From: UBA7430 sp002478765
GTDB taxonomy: Bacteria > Bacteroidota > Bacteroidia > Flavobacteriales > UBA7430
Assembly (NCBI GenBank): GCA_943789355.1
Contig: CALSTU010000003.1
Coordinates: 62,001-126,000, forward strand
Reading direction: 5' to 3'
Length of the DNA: 64,000 nt
Part shown: positions 21,501-28,823 of the stretch, piece after piece
How positions within the stretch are numbered: position 1 is the first letter of the stretch
Layout of the letters: each line of letters begins with the position of its first letter
Notes under the pieces: generated by a model
The model's input: only the letters and a program-made list of their open reading frames with translations
Databases searched by the model: none
What the model was told of the DNA's origin: nothing
Made by a program: the position numbers and the translations under genes

Positions 21501-23011
21501 TTGTTAGACAATACCGCTAAAGGGATATCGATACCCATAGATCCAATTGCTTCTTTTGCACTACTAGCCATTGGGTTAATGATGGTAGAAAGATCTTCTC
21601 GGGTGTAGCCAAACAACCGTAGTCTCGTATTGTAGTCTGTAACTTCAACCGGGCAAATATTGTTGGTGTATGGAACTTCAGACAGTGGAAGTGAATGCTC
21701 TTTCACCCATTCTTGGTAAGGGTTCTTAGAGATGATGTCACTTTTGATTTCTTGATCTTCAATGATTCTACCTGCGTTCATGTCTACCAAGAACATTTTA
21801 CCAGGTTCCAGTCGACCGTGTTTCACTACGTTTTCGGGAGCTACTTGAATCACACCAATTTCCGAAGACATGATCACATAACCGTCTTTGGTTACGGTAT
21901 ATCTCGAAGGGCGTAAACCATTTCGATCCAATAAGGCTCCAATGAAATTCCCATCGGTAAAAGGTACGGAAGCGGGGCCATCCCAGGGCTCCATGATGCA
22001 CGAGTTGTACTCGTAAAAAGCCTTCTTTTCTGCCGACATGGTGTCGTCTTTTTCCCAAGCTTCAGGCACCATCATCATCATAACTTCAGGAAGAGATCTT
22101 CCGGTCATGACCATCAATTCAACCACCATATCCATGGAGGAGGAATCGGATTTGCCGTCGTATACAATCGGGAATAGTTTTTTAATATCTTCACCAAACA
22201 AGTTGCTTTCCATCAGCTCTTCTCTGGCTCTCATTCTACTGACGTTTCCACGAAGTGTGTTGATTTCACCGTTGTGACACATGTACCTGAAGGGTTGTGC
22301 CAGGTCCCATGAAGGAAAGGTGTTTGTGGAAAAACGTTGATGAACCAGGGCAAGACGAGTTACCACATCTGGTTCTTTTAAATCTTTATAGTACCGACCG
22401 ATATCTTCAGGGATAAGAAGTCCCTTGTAAATGATGGTTGTGGTAGAGAAACTCGGAAGATAGAAGTAGTTGCGTTCCCCAAGTTTTGAGTCTGTTATGC
22501 GATTTTCGGATATTTTTCTTGCGGCAAATAATTTCGCGTTGAATTCAAACTCGGTTAATTCTTTTCCGTTTTTACCAACGAATAATTGAGAAATTCTAGG
22601 TTCTGTTTTCGCAGCAATTCTACCCAAACTAGAGGTGTCTACAGGAACTTTTCTCCATCCTAATATCTCTAAGCCTTGTTTTGTTAATTCTTCTTCAAAG
22701 ATTTCAGTACATATCTTAAACTGGTTTGAGCTTTTTGGTAGAAAAACCATTCCAACGGCATATTCTTTAGGAGCAGGTAAATCGAATTCACAGACCCGAT
22801 TGAAGTATTCGTGTGGAATGTCAATTAGTATACCGGCACCGTCACCCGTTTTCCCATCGGAACTCACAGCTCCTCTGTGCTCAAGTTTTACAAGAATTTC
22901 GAGCGCATTGTGGATGATGTCGTTAGACTTTTTCCCATGTAGGTTACATATAAATCCTGCTCCACAATTATCTCTCTCAAATTCGCTAAGATATAATCCT
23001 TGATCTCTCAT
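18503..23011 (-). CDS. gltB: Glutamate synthase large subunit
   Basis: 1502 residues, full length. A short propeptide of 15 residues precedes the Ntn-type nucleophile Cys16 (DNCGAGF), which hydrolyses glutamine. A central domain and the FMN barrel follow (GEGGENPLRFN; GFDGGTGASPLTS). The 3Fe-4S cysteines are in CIMMRACHLNTCPVG, and the C-terminal beta-helix shows repeated G-x-x-G-x-x-x-G motifs. Ammonia travels through an internal tunnel to 2-oxoglutarate. A TATTTTTG -7-like box lies at 23049-23056 on the minus strand, 38 nt upstream; no good -33 partner was seen. The ammonium transporter operon lies just upstream, on the same strand. Confidence 0.97.
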   Translation of the reverse strand: MRDQGLYLSEFERDNCGAGFICNLHGKKSNDIIHNALEILVKLEHRGAVSSDGKTGDGAGILIDIPHEYFNRVCEFDLPAPKEYAVGMVFLPKSSNQFKICTEIFEEELTKQGLEILGWRKVPVDTSSLGRIAAKTEPRISQLFVGKNGKELTEFEFNAKLFAARKISENRITDSKLGERNYFYLPSFSTTTIIYKGLLIPEDIGRYYKDLKEPDVVTRLALVHQRFSTNTFPSWDLAQPFRYMCHNGEINTLRGNVSRMRAREELMESNLFGEDIKKLFPIVYDGKSDSSSMDMVVELMVMTGRSLPEVMMMMVPEAWEKDDTMSAEKKAFYEYNSCIMEPWDGPASVPFTDGNFIGALLDRNGLRPSRYTVTKDGYVIMSSEIGVIQVAPENVVKHGRLEPGKMFLVDMNAGRIIEDQEIKSDIISKNPYQEWVKEHSLPLSEVPYTNNICPVEVTDYNTRLRLFGYTREDLSTIINPMASSAKEAIGSMGIDIPLAVLSNKTQLLYNYFKQLFAQVTNPPLDGIREEIITDISLAIGSDRNIFDIIPEQAVKLRIQNPVISNADLDKIKNIEHANFKSISVPILYDIEKGVNGLENALDAILKKVEDAVNEDVNIVILSDRGADDKNAPIPALLACSYVHHSLNKIGRRSKFGIVLETAEAREPHHFATLFGYGASAINPYLVNEIIRNQVKKGVIKEIDEDKAVQNFNKAIGKGLLKIMNKIGISTLHSYRSSQIFEILGLNNAFSTKYFPFTPTRIGGIGLYEIEKDIVQRYENAFPKTDVSNNLDLSMGGDYRWRRNGERHMFNPTTVSKLQQAVRTKSWESFKIYSDEINKQSKNLMTLRGMFEFNNLNPISIDEVEPWTEIVKRFKTGAMSYGSISSEAHENLAIAMNRIGGKSNSGEGGENPLRFNKEANGDWKNSAIKQVASGRFGVTSHYLTSAKEIQIKMAQGAKPGEGGQLPGEKVFPWIAEVRNSTPYVGLISPPPHHDIYSIEDLAQLIFDLKNANREARVNVKLVSKVGVGTIAAGVTKAKADVILISGFDGGTGASPLTSLKHAGLPWELGLAEAQQTLVINNLRGRVVLECDGQLKTGRDVAIAALLGAEEFGFATAPLVASGCIMMRACHLNTCPVGIATQDPVLRKNFKGTPEHVVNYMYFVAEELRSIMAELGFRTVKEMVGQVQKIDASKATDNYKTRGLDLSAILHRPEGEGSHILSNTEKQDHGLENVLDMTINRDAKAAIEHKVPTELNYKIQNTDRTVGAIISNEISKIHGKDGLPEDTLKLNFSGSAGQSFGGFAAKGVTMTVEGETNDYLGKGLSGAKIIIKKPAVADFIAEENIITGNVSFYGAVSGEAYINGIAGERFAVRNSGVTTVVEGVGDHGCEYMTGGKVVVLGKTGRNFAAGMSGGIAFIYDKDKTFEKISCNPEMVDLVDLTKEDRAELKALIEKHQEYTDSALATRLLGNWENEIKNFIKVFPTDYKIALERIEREKEQAQKTA

Positions 23012-23349
23012 CCATTACGTTTGAAGTTTGTACTAAAATTAACTTTTGCAAAAATAACAATTAATGTTCATTCATCCTAAAATCTTTAGAACCATTCACC
23101 TCATCATTTTGTGTCGGTGTGATTTTTGTTTGTTTCTGTATTTTAAAGCGCCTATATGTGTGTTTTTTACACACAAGATTGGTGTTTTAGATTATTGCTT
23201 CGAAACCAATTGCCTCGTGATTTTTTTTGAATTTCTATGGTTTGTTTTACGACTATATTATTGGTTTCGTAGAGTAAAATTAAAAAAAAAGCCCCCGCAA
23301 CAGCGAGGGCAATTTTTGTATTAACGAAACAGTTTAGAACGTTTGAATT
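23012..23349. other. Intergenic region between gltB and amtB
   Basis: 338 bp of AT-rich DNA. It holds the presumed gltB promoter near 23049 and the amtB terminator near 23291. A plus-strand frame of 86 codons here has no recognisable protein features and is not called. Confidence 0.6.
23283..23310 (-). terminator. Terminator of the amtB operon
   Basis: GCCCCCGC (23291-23298) pairs with GCGAGGGC (23303-23310) with one mismatch and loop AACA. On the minus strand it is followed by a long T-run (23290-23282). Confidence 0.85.
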
Positions 23350-24567
23350 TTAGTGTTCATTCATTCTGAAATCTGCATAAGCATTCATTTCGTGTTCGTG
23401 AAGATCTAAACCTTCAAGTTCTTCTTTTTCACTAACTCGTATACCTGAAGTTTTCTTCAGCGTAAAGAAGATTAGGTAAGATGATACGATACAAATTAGA
23501 GCGTAAGAAGCTACACCGATAAGCTGAGTTGAGAATTGCTCCCATCCTGCAAGTTCACCGAAGATCCCTACAGCTAGAGTACCCCATATACCACAAGCAA
23601 GGTGTACCGCTATTGCTCCTACAGGATCGTCTAATTTTAATTTGTCGATCAAAGCAACGGCAAGAACAATAAGAACACCCGCAATAGCACCGATTAGAAT
23701 CGCATCTGTTGGGCTCATTTGGTCTGCACCCGCAGTAATACCAACCAAACCACCTAAAACACCGTTCAAGAACATGGTCAAGTCAAAGTTTTTGTACAAG
23801 ATGTTAGAGAAGATGAACGATGCAATACCACCTGCAGCAGCAGCCAAACACGTTGTAACAAGTACTAGAGATGTTAGTGCAGGATCTGCAGAAAGTACAG
23901 AGCCTCCGTTAAATCCGAACCATCCTAACCAAAGGATTAAAACTCCAGCCGTAGCTAATGGAATGTTGTGACCAAGGATCACCAAAGATTTTCCATTCTT
24001 GTCAAATTTACCTTTACGAGCACCTAGTAGACTAACAGCTACTAATGCAGCCCATCCACCCACAGAGTGTACCAAAGTAGATCCAGCGAAGTCGTAGAAT
24101 CCTAATTCAGATAAGAAACCACCACCCCAGTGCCATGAACCAGCGATTGGGTAAATTAAAGCAACATATATTACTGTAAAGATCATGAATGCGCCTAGCT
24201 TCATGCGCTCTGCAACAGCACCAGATACGATGGTTGCAGCCGTTGCAGCAAACATACCTTGGAATAAGAAGTCTGTCCAGTACGTGTAGCCTTCACTGTA
24301 AGTAAGGTCTAAGGCAGCTTCGGCATCAAGTCCAAATCCTGCGAAACCTAAGAATCCATTAAAATCACCAGGGTACATGAGGTTGAAGCCAACCAAGCAG
24401 TACAATAGAAGGCCTACTGTGATGATAAAGATGTTCTTAAAAAGAATGTTAATTGTGTTTTTTTGACGTGTTAAACCTACTTCAAGAAAGGCAAAACCCG
24501 TGTGCATGAAGAATACCAATGCGGTACAAATCATCATCCAAACATTGTTTGTAGTTAAAAGTTCCAT
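23350..24567 (-). CDS. amtB: Ammonium transporter
   Basis: 405 residues with eleven predicted membrane spans. The pore histidines are in HSVGGWAALVA (first) and HLACGIWGTLAVG (second), and the family stretches GWFGFNGGS and HWGGGFL are present. The cytoplasmic tail contains a short acidic segment (KEELEGLDLHEHEMNAY), a likely contact area for PII. It takes up ammonium through the inner membrane. PII and a porin-like gene lie directly upstream on the same strand, a conventional amtB-glnK arrangement with an extra outer-membrane gene. Confidence 0.96.
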   Translation of the reverse strand: MELLTTNNVWMMICTALVFFMHTGFAFLEVGLTRQKNTINILFKNIFIITVGLLLYCLVGFNLMYPGDFNGFLGFAGFGLDAEAALDLTYSEGYTYWTDFLFQGMFAATAATIVSGAVAERMKLGAFMIFTVIYVALIYPIAGSWHWGGGFLSELGFYDFAGSTLVHSVGGWAALVAVSLLGARKGKFDKNGKSLVILGHNIPLATAGVLILWLGWFGFNGGSVLSADPALTSLVLVTTCLAAAAGGIASFIFSNILYKNFDLTMFLNGVLGGLVGITAGADQMSPTDAILIGAIAGVLIVLAVALIDKLKLDDPVGAIAVHLACGIWGTLAVGIFGELAGWEQFSTQLIGVASYALICIVSSYLIFFTLKKTSGIRVSEKEELEGLDLHEHEMNAYADFRMNEH

Positions 24568-24588
24568 AATTAATAGTTTTTTAGATGA

Positions 24589-24927
24589 TTAGTTAATGGT
24601 TTCAGTTCCTTTTTCACCCGTTCTGATTCTGTAACTTTCGTTAACATCAGAAACAAAGATCTTTCCATCTCCAACTTCACCCGTTGAAGCTGATTTTAGT
24701 ATGGTCTGAATGGTGATTTCTTCAAAATCATCGTTCACGACGATAGATAGGTGTCTTCTTTGAATATCACTTGTGCTGTATGAAACACCTCTATATACCA
24801 ATCCAGTTTTCTCATTTCCAAGTCCGGTAACGTCCCAGTAGGAAAAGAAATTTACGCCAACCTCGTGTAAAGCTTCTTGAACCTCTTTGAACTTGGACTT
24901 TCTAATAATCGTTTCAATTTTCTTCAT
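24589..24927 (-). CDS. glnK: PII nitrogen regulatory protein
   Basis: 112 residues, standard PII length. The T-loop carries VYRGVSY, whose Tyr matches the uridylylated Tyr51 of E. coli. The nucleotide-binding TGEVGDGKIFV and the C-terminal SYRIRTGEKG are conserved. It senses ATP/ADP and 2-oxoglutarate and blocks the Amt channel when nitrogen is plentiful. The T-loop starts GNEKTG where E. coli has GRQKGH, so the Gln39 equivalent is Glu and the loop looks one residue shorter. It sits 21 nt upstream of amtB. Confidence 0.93.
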   Translation of the reverse strand: MKKIETIIRKSKFKEVQEALHEVGVNFFSYWDVTGLGNEKTGLVYRGVSYSTSDIQRRHLSIVVNDDFEEITIQTILKSASTGEVGDGKIFVSDVNESYRIRTGEKGTETIN

Positions 24928-24944
24928 AATGTTTGGTTTAGATT

Positions 24945-25595
24945 TTATAGTGAGAATCCAAAGGTAAGGAATACATTTCCAGCGTCAGGGTTGAGAACCA
25001 ATGAAGAGTTTACAGGCAAGCTGTAAGTGCTGCTCAGGGCAATTTCTTTTTCTAGACTAATTCCTACGTTTATTAAGCCTTCTCCAGTAGTACCGTAATA
25101 TCCGTTGTCATCACCGATAACACCACCTACGAACAGTGTGAATTGATCGGCAGCATAACTTGCTTCTAGATAGGTTGAACCTTCTTCATCACCACCAATG
25201 TTTGCAGCGGCCAATAATGATATTGCATCTGTTGCAGCAACACTTAATGTAGCTTCATAAACGTGTCCGTCTCCTTCAAGGTAGTCATGTCCGCTAGCTC
25301 CTGTTGGGAAGTAATAGTCCGTAACCGCAATTGAGATTGCATCACTTATAGCATAAGATAAGTACAAGTCAAACTCTTGTGCGTCATTTGTTCCACCTAA
25401 AGAATAGGCTGCCCAAGCACCTACAGCAAAGTTTCCGGCTGCATATTCAACACCTGGTTGTAGACTTAAGTCTTCGCCTCCGAATTGAAGACCTCTCCAT
25501 ACGTAACGAGACTGTACATCTGCTCCAAAGCTAAAGTCTTGTGCATTTACTCCTAAAGTACAAAGCGAAACTAATAGTAAAATCGTTTTTTTCAT
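24945..25595 (-). CDS. TorF-type putative outer-membrane porin
   Basis: 216 residues. A signal peptide (MKKTILLLVSLCTLGVNA) precedes a beta-barrel-like body with alternating aromatic and small residues, SRYVWRGLQFGGE near the start and a terminal aromatic strand ending FLTFGFSL. It fits the family named TorF or gcw_chp putative porins. It is the first gene of the porin-PII-amt operon, so a role in letting ammonium or a related nitrogen compound across the outer membrane is a reasonable inference, not a demonstrated one. Confidence 0.78.
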   Translation of the reverse strand: MKKTILLLVSLCTLGVNAQDFSFGADVQSRYVWRGLQFGGEDLSLQPGVEYAAGNFAVGAWAAYSLGGTNDAQEFDLYLSYAISDAISIAVTDYYFPTGASGHDYLEGDGHVYEATLSVAATDAISLLAAANIGGDEEGSTYLEASYAADQFTLFVGGVIGDDNGYYGTTGEGLINVGISLEKEIALSSTYSLPVNSSLVLNPDAGNVFLTFGFSL

Positions 25596-25642
25596 GTGGA
25601 TTTTTTTTAAAGTAATTGGTTAGTTTTTGTTTTTTGTTGGGC

Positions 25643-25672
25643 CAAATATAGAAATTAAAATATCAAATCAAA
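25643..25672 (-). promoter_or_regulatory. Promoter of the porin-PII-amtB operon
   Basis: On the minus strand TTTG (25672-25669), 18 nt, TATATTTG (25650-25643). It lies about 48 nt upstream of the porin ATG. Confidence 0.72.
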
Positions 25673-26335
25673 GGTGCCTTTTACTCTGTAAGGTTAATAT
25701 TTAAAGGTGATGTAGGGTGTTGTTTGATGAATTCTTTTATTATTATGGTTCTGAAAGGTGTTAATGTGGATAAATTGATGATTAATTGTTTTTTTTTAGT
25801 GTATTACGTAAAAATAAGGCTTTTTAGTTAATTTATTTTCGATTATAATTCATATATATTCAAAATTATGTCGATGATTTTAAAAATTACTCTCAATCTT
25901 TCTTAAAAAGTGAAATTCACATTATATATCATTTTTTTTTGTGGAATGTGTATTTTAATTTCCGTGAATGAGCGGATTGTTTTTTTTAGTTTTTCTGTGC
26001 TTTATCTAAAGTAAGAGGGAGTATTGATGTATAGGTAGGGATTGAACCTGTGCTTTTTGTCGTGTCCCGATGATTCCATTCTTCAATGTGTGCTAATCGG
26101 GTGGTGTTATTATCTTAATTCTCATCAAATACGGTTCAAATTTAGTTGTTAGACAGGCTCCTTTTCAATTGTTTTTTATCAGAAGTTTATTTCTTTTCCT
26201 TATTTAGTTTGTGTAACATCTATTGAATGCATGAAGCGTCTTAATTAGAGTTTCACCAATAGTAAGTTGGATATGTGTGCTTAATTTTGAGTAACTCTAA
26301 ATCAATTATACAATAACAAATACAAAATAGTTTAT
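25673..26335. other. AT-rich intergenic region
   Basis: About 660 bp with no convincing gene, RNA fold or repeat. One inverted repeat (CCCGAT at 26066-26071 with ATCGGG at 26096-26101) has a 24-nt loop and no T-run. Confidence 0.6.
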
Positions 26336-26912
26336 GTGAAAATTTTCAAATGTTTAGTACTAGCCCTTCTTTTTTCTGGATGTAGTGATAAAAAGTTGCC
26401 TTCCCAATCCATTTAAGATTCTACTCGATGGTTAAACGATTGAAATGAAGGGGGAAATTGGAAGTAGTTCTTTCGATAATTTTAATTCGATCATTCGGGA
26501 TTACCCAGATGTAAACACAGTGCGCATTATAGATTGCGATGGTTCAGTGGATGATGAGACTTGTTTTCTTTTGATGAAACGTCTTCATGACTTGGGAATT
26601 AATACCCATATTGAAGATGACGGATGGGTTGCTTCAGGGGGTGTTGACTTTTTCTTATCTGGATTTCAACGAACAAAGGGCGCGAATACAAAGATTGGGG
26701 TACATTCTTGGTCCGATGGAAGTAATGAGGCGACCGATTATCCTGTTGGGCACCAGAACCATCTACCTTATATTGCGTTGTATTTTTCCATTGGTCGGTC
26801 TCAGGGAGATGCTGAGCAGCTTTACTACTTTATTATACATGCGGCACCTGCTGCTGATGTTCATTGGATGACGGACGATGAGATCGTGAACCATTCAATC
26901 TTATCGGAATAG
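26336..26912 (+). pseudogene. Decayed ClpP-like periplasmic lipoprotein (frameshift plus ochre)
   Basis: The body (26445-26912, 155 codons) matches the COG3904-type periplasmic family: KGEIGSSS, ASGGVDFFLSG, IGVHSWSDG and AAPAADVHWMTDDEI. A GTG at 26336 begins a good lipoprotein signal in another frame (MKIFKCLVLALLFSGCSDKK), which stops at 26414. The body frame can be extended upstream as FKILLDG, then TAA at 26433-26435, then TIEMKGE, which reads as family sequence interrupted by one stop. So at least a frameshift (between about 26395 and 26414) and a nonsense change separate signal from body. The ATG at 26445 would give a cytoplasmic fragment. Two close sequencing errors are an alternative. 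Confidence 0.7.
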
Positions 26913-26916
26913 CATT

Positions 26917-27870
26917 TTAAGTCAAGCCCAATTCTTCAATACGTTGAGTCAAATAATCTCCAGCTGTAATGTCGGAGTAGCGTTTCGGTGTGTCTGTATT
27001 TATACAGCAGTCCAGGCATGCCAGTGAAGTGTCCGCACGCGGATGTAAGAAGAAAGGAATGGAATATCTGGATTGATTCCATTTTTCTTTTGCAGGATTA
27101 ACGACTCTATGGGTCGTTGATTTGAGTTTGTTGTTTGTTAGCCTTTGAAGCATGTCCCCTACATTAACAACAATTTGATCCGGAAGTGCTGTCACAGAAA
27201 TCCACTCTCCTGATTTGTTTTGAACTTGTAGTCCTTCTGCAGAAGCACCCATTAATAGGGTGATTAAATTAATGTCTTCGTGCTCAGCTGCTCGAACGGC
27301 ATTGTTGGGTTCCTTGTTGATTGGAGGGTAGTGAATGGGTCTAAGTATGCTGTTGCCGTTGTGAATCTTACCTTCGAAATAGTTTTCTTCAAGATTCAGA
27401 TGTAGTGCTATGGCCCTTAAAAGCTGCCTTCCTGTTTCTTCGAGTTTTCTGTAAGCATTGAAACCCGTTTTGTTGAAAAGAGGAAGTTCTTCAACCTCAA
27501 TGTTATCCGGATACATCTCAGCAATAGGGTCACCGTCAGTGACGTACTGGCCAAAATGCCAAAACTCTTTCAAGTCGCCTTCATTACTGTTCTTAGCATG
27601 TTCTTTCCCGAAAGATACGTAACCTCGTTGTCCTGCCAAACCATCAATTTCGTAGGCTTTTTTCTGGGCATCGGGTAAATTAAAGAAGTGTTGCACTTGA
27701 GTATACAAGTCGTTACAAAGCTTGTCACTGAGACCATGATTTTTAACCGCCACAAATCCAATATTTTCGTAGGCATCTCCCAGTTGCTTAACAAATGTCT
27801 TTTTTTCATTCGGGTTTCCCGATGTAAAATCTTTAAGATCGATGCTTGGAATCTTTTTAAAATCGCTCAT
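26917..27870 (-). CDS. 2-oxoglutarate/Fe(II)-dependent oxygenase, isopenicillin N synthase family
   Basis: 317 residues. An N-terminal DIOX_N-like part (IPSIDLKDF to FVAVKNHGL) precedes the jelly-roll core. The iron ligands are HED (EHEDINLITLL) and a distal His in STTHRVVNP, and the 2-oxoglutarate arginine is in RYSIPFF. Enzymes of this family hydroxylate, desaturate or cyclise small molecules; the substrate is unknown. A DYLTQRIEELGL tail is typical. It converges on the decayed gene with a 4-nt gap. Confidence 0.9.
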   Translation of the reverse strand: MSDFKKIPSIDLKDFTSGNPNEKKTFVKQLGDAYENIGFVAVKNHGLSDKLCNDLYTQVQHFFNLPDAQKKAYEIDGLAGQRGYVSFGKEHAKNSNEGDLKEFWHFGQYVTDGDPIAEMYPDNIEVEELPLFNKTGFNAYRKLEETGRQLLRAIALHLNLEENYFEGKIHNGNSILRPIHYPPINKEPNNAVRAAEHEDINLITLLMGASAEGLQVQNKSGEWISVTALPDQIVVNVGDMLQRLTNNKLKSTTHRVVNPAKEKWNQSRYSIPFFLHPRADTSLACLDCCINTDTPKRYSDITAGDYLTQRIEELGLT

Positions 27871-27938
27871 TTTAGGAGGTTTTTTTGTGCCGTTTTTTAA
27901 GTTAGGTTAGATCATTCGGAAATCAGAGATTTTACTGC

Positions 27939-28823
27939 TTAACAACCCGTAATTATTTTTAGAGATCTGGGCTTGATTTTGAGTTCTATTTGGTTGTTAA
28001 GGTTTATGGGTTCTCCATCAAGGTGCGCCTTTGCATTTTCCTGCTTGATGTTAGCGTTTGTGCATGGTATTGTAAGCACATTTTTATTCACGTGCAGTCG
28101 TTGTCTAATCAAGCTTATCAACATTCTGGGTATTTCGTTTATCCGAAAAGGTTTTATGATGCATATTTCCAGTTTTCCGTCGTCAATAACTGAGGTGGGA
28201 GATATGTGTGCATTATTACCGTATTGAGATGCGTTCGCAAAGCTGACCAACAAGGCTTTGTCCTCAAAAACTATTTTGTTGTTTACTTCGATCCGATATT
28301 TTTTTGGTGTGTAGGAACTCCATTCAGAGGCAATGAGTTTTACATAGGTTTTGATTCCTCTTTTCGTTGAATTTGAAAAAACTTGGGCAATATGACCATC
28401 ATATCCAATTCCAGAAACATTAATAAAGAAGTGGTCGTTTGCAGAACAGGTATCGATACGGCACATGTTTCCGTCATTAATAAGCTTGAGGGCTTTTTTA
28501 ATGTTTCTGGGGATTTTTAAGTGGCGAGCTAAACCATTACCAGATCCGGTAGGGATAATGCCCATGACACTCTCGGTGTCAACCAGAGCTTTACTAACTT
28601 CATTTACGGTTCCATCACCCCCCACAGCGACAATGATGTCAGATGATGATTTACTCAGTTCTTGAGCGATTTCTGTTGCGTGATTTTTTCTTTCGGTAAA
28701 GTGCAACTGACAGGAGTAGATTTCTTCGTCAATAATTTGTTCAATCTTGCGAAGAATGTCTTTTTGTTTTCCTGTTCCCGAAATGGGGTTGATGATAAAG
28801 TGTATGTTTTTCTTAGTCATCAA
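27939..28823 (-). CDS. Diacylglycerol kinase-family lipid kinase
   Basis: 294 residues. The catalytic GGDGTVNEV motif (about residues 68-76) and PTGSGNGLARHL follow an INPISGTGK start, the hallmarks of the DAGK catalytic domain (DgkB/YegS type). It phosphorylates a lipid hydroxyl, probably diacylglycerol. Its first 11 nt overlap the end of an LtaS-like transferase gene, so the two are coupled. A transferase that uses phosphatidylglycerol would leave diacylglycerol, which this kinase could recycle; that link is inferred from known LtaS/DgkB biology. Confidence 0.9.
   Translation of the reverse strand: MMTKKNIHFIINPISGTGKQKDILRKIEQIIDEEIYSCQLHFTERKNHATEIAQELSKSSSDIIVAVGGDGTVNEVSKALVDTESVMGIIPTGSGNGLARHLKIPRNIKKALKLINDGNMCRIDTCSANDHFFINVSGIGYDGHIAQVFSNSTKRGIKTYVKLIASEWSSYTPKKYRIEVNNKIVFEDKALLVSFANASQYGNNAHISPTSVIDDGKLEICIIKPFRINEIPRMLISLIRQRLHVNKNVLTIPCTNANIKQENAKAHLDGEPINLNNQIELKIKPRSLKIITGC

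Noticed and set aside
23064..23324. 86-codon plus-strand frame between gltB and amtB
   Set aside because: Composition is low complexity and hydrophobic-aromatic, and it ends over the amtB terminator; it is most likely chance.
26066..26101. Inverted repeat in the long AT-rich gap as a terminator or RNA
   Set aside because: Only a 6-bp stem with a 24-nt loop and no T-run.
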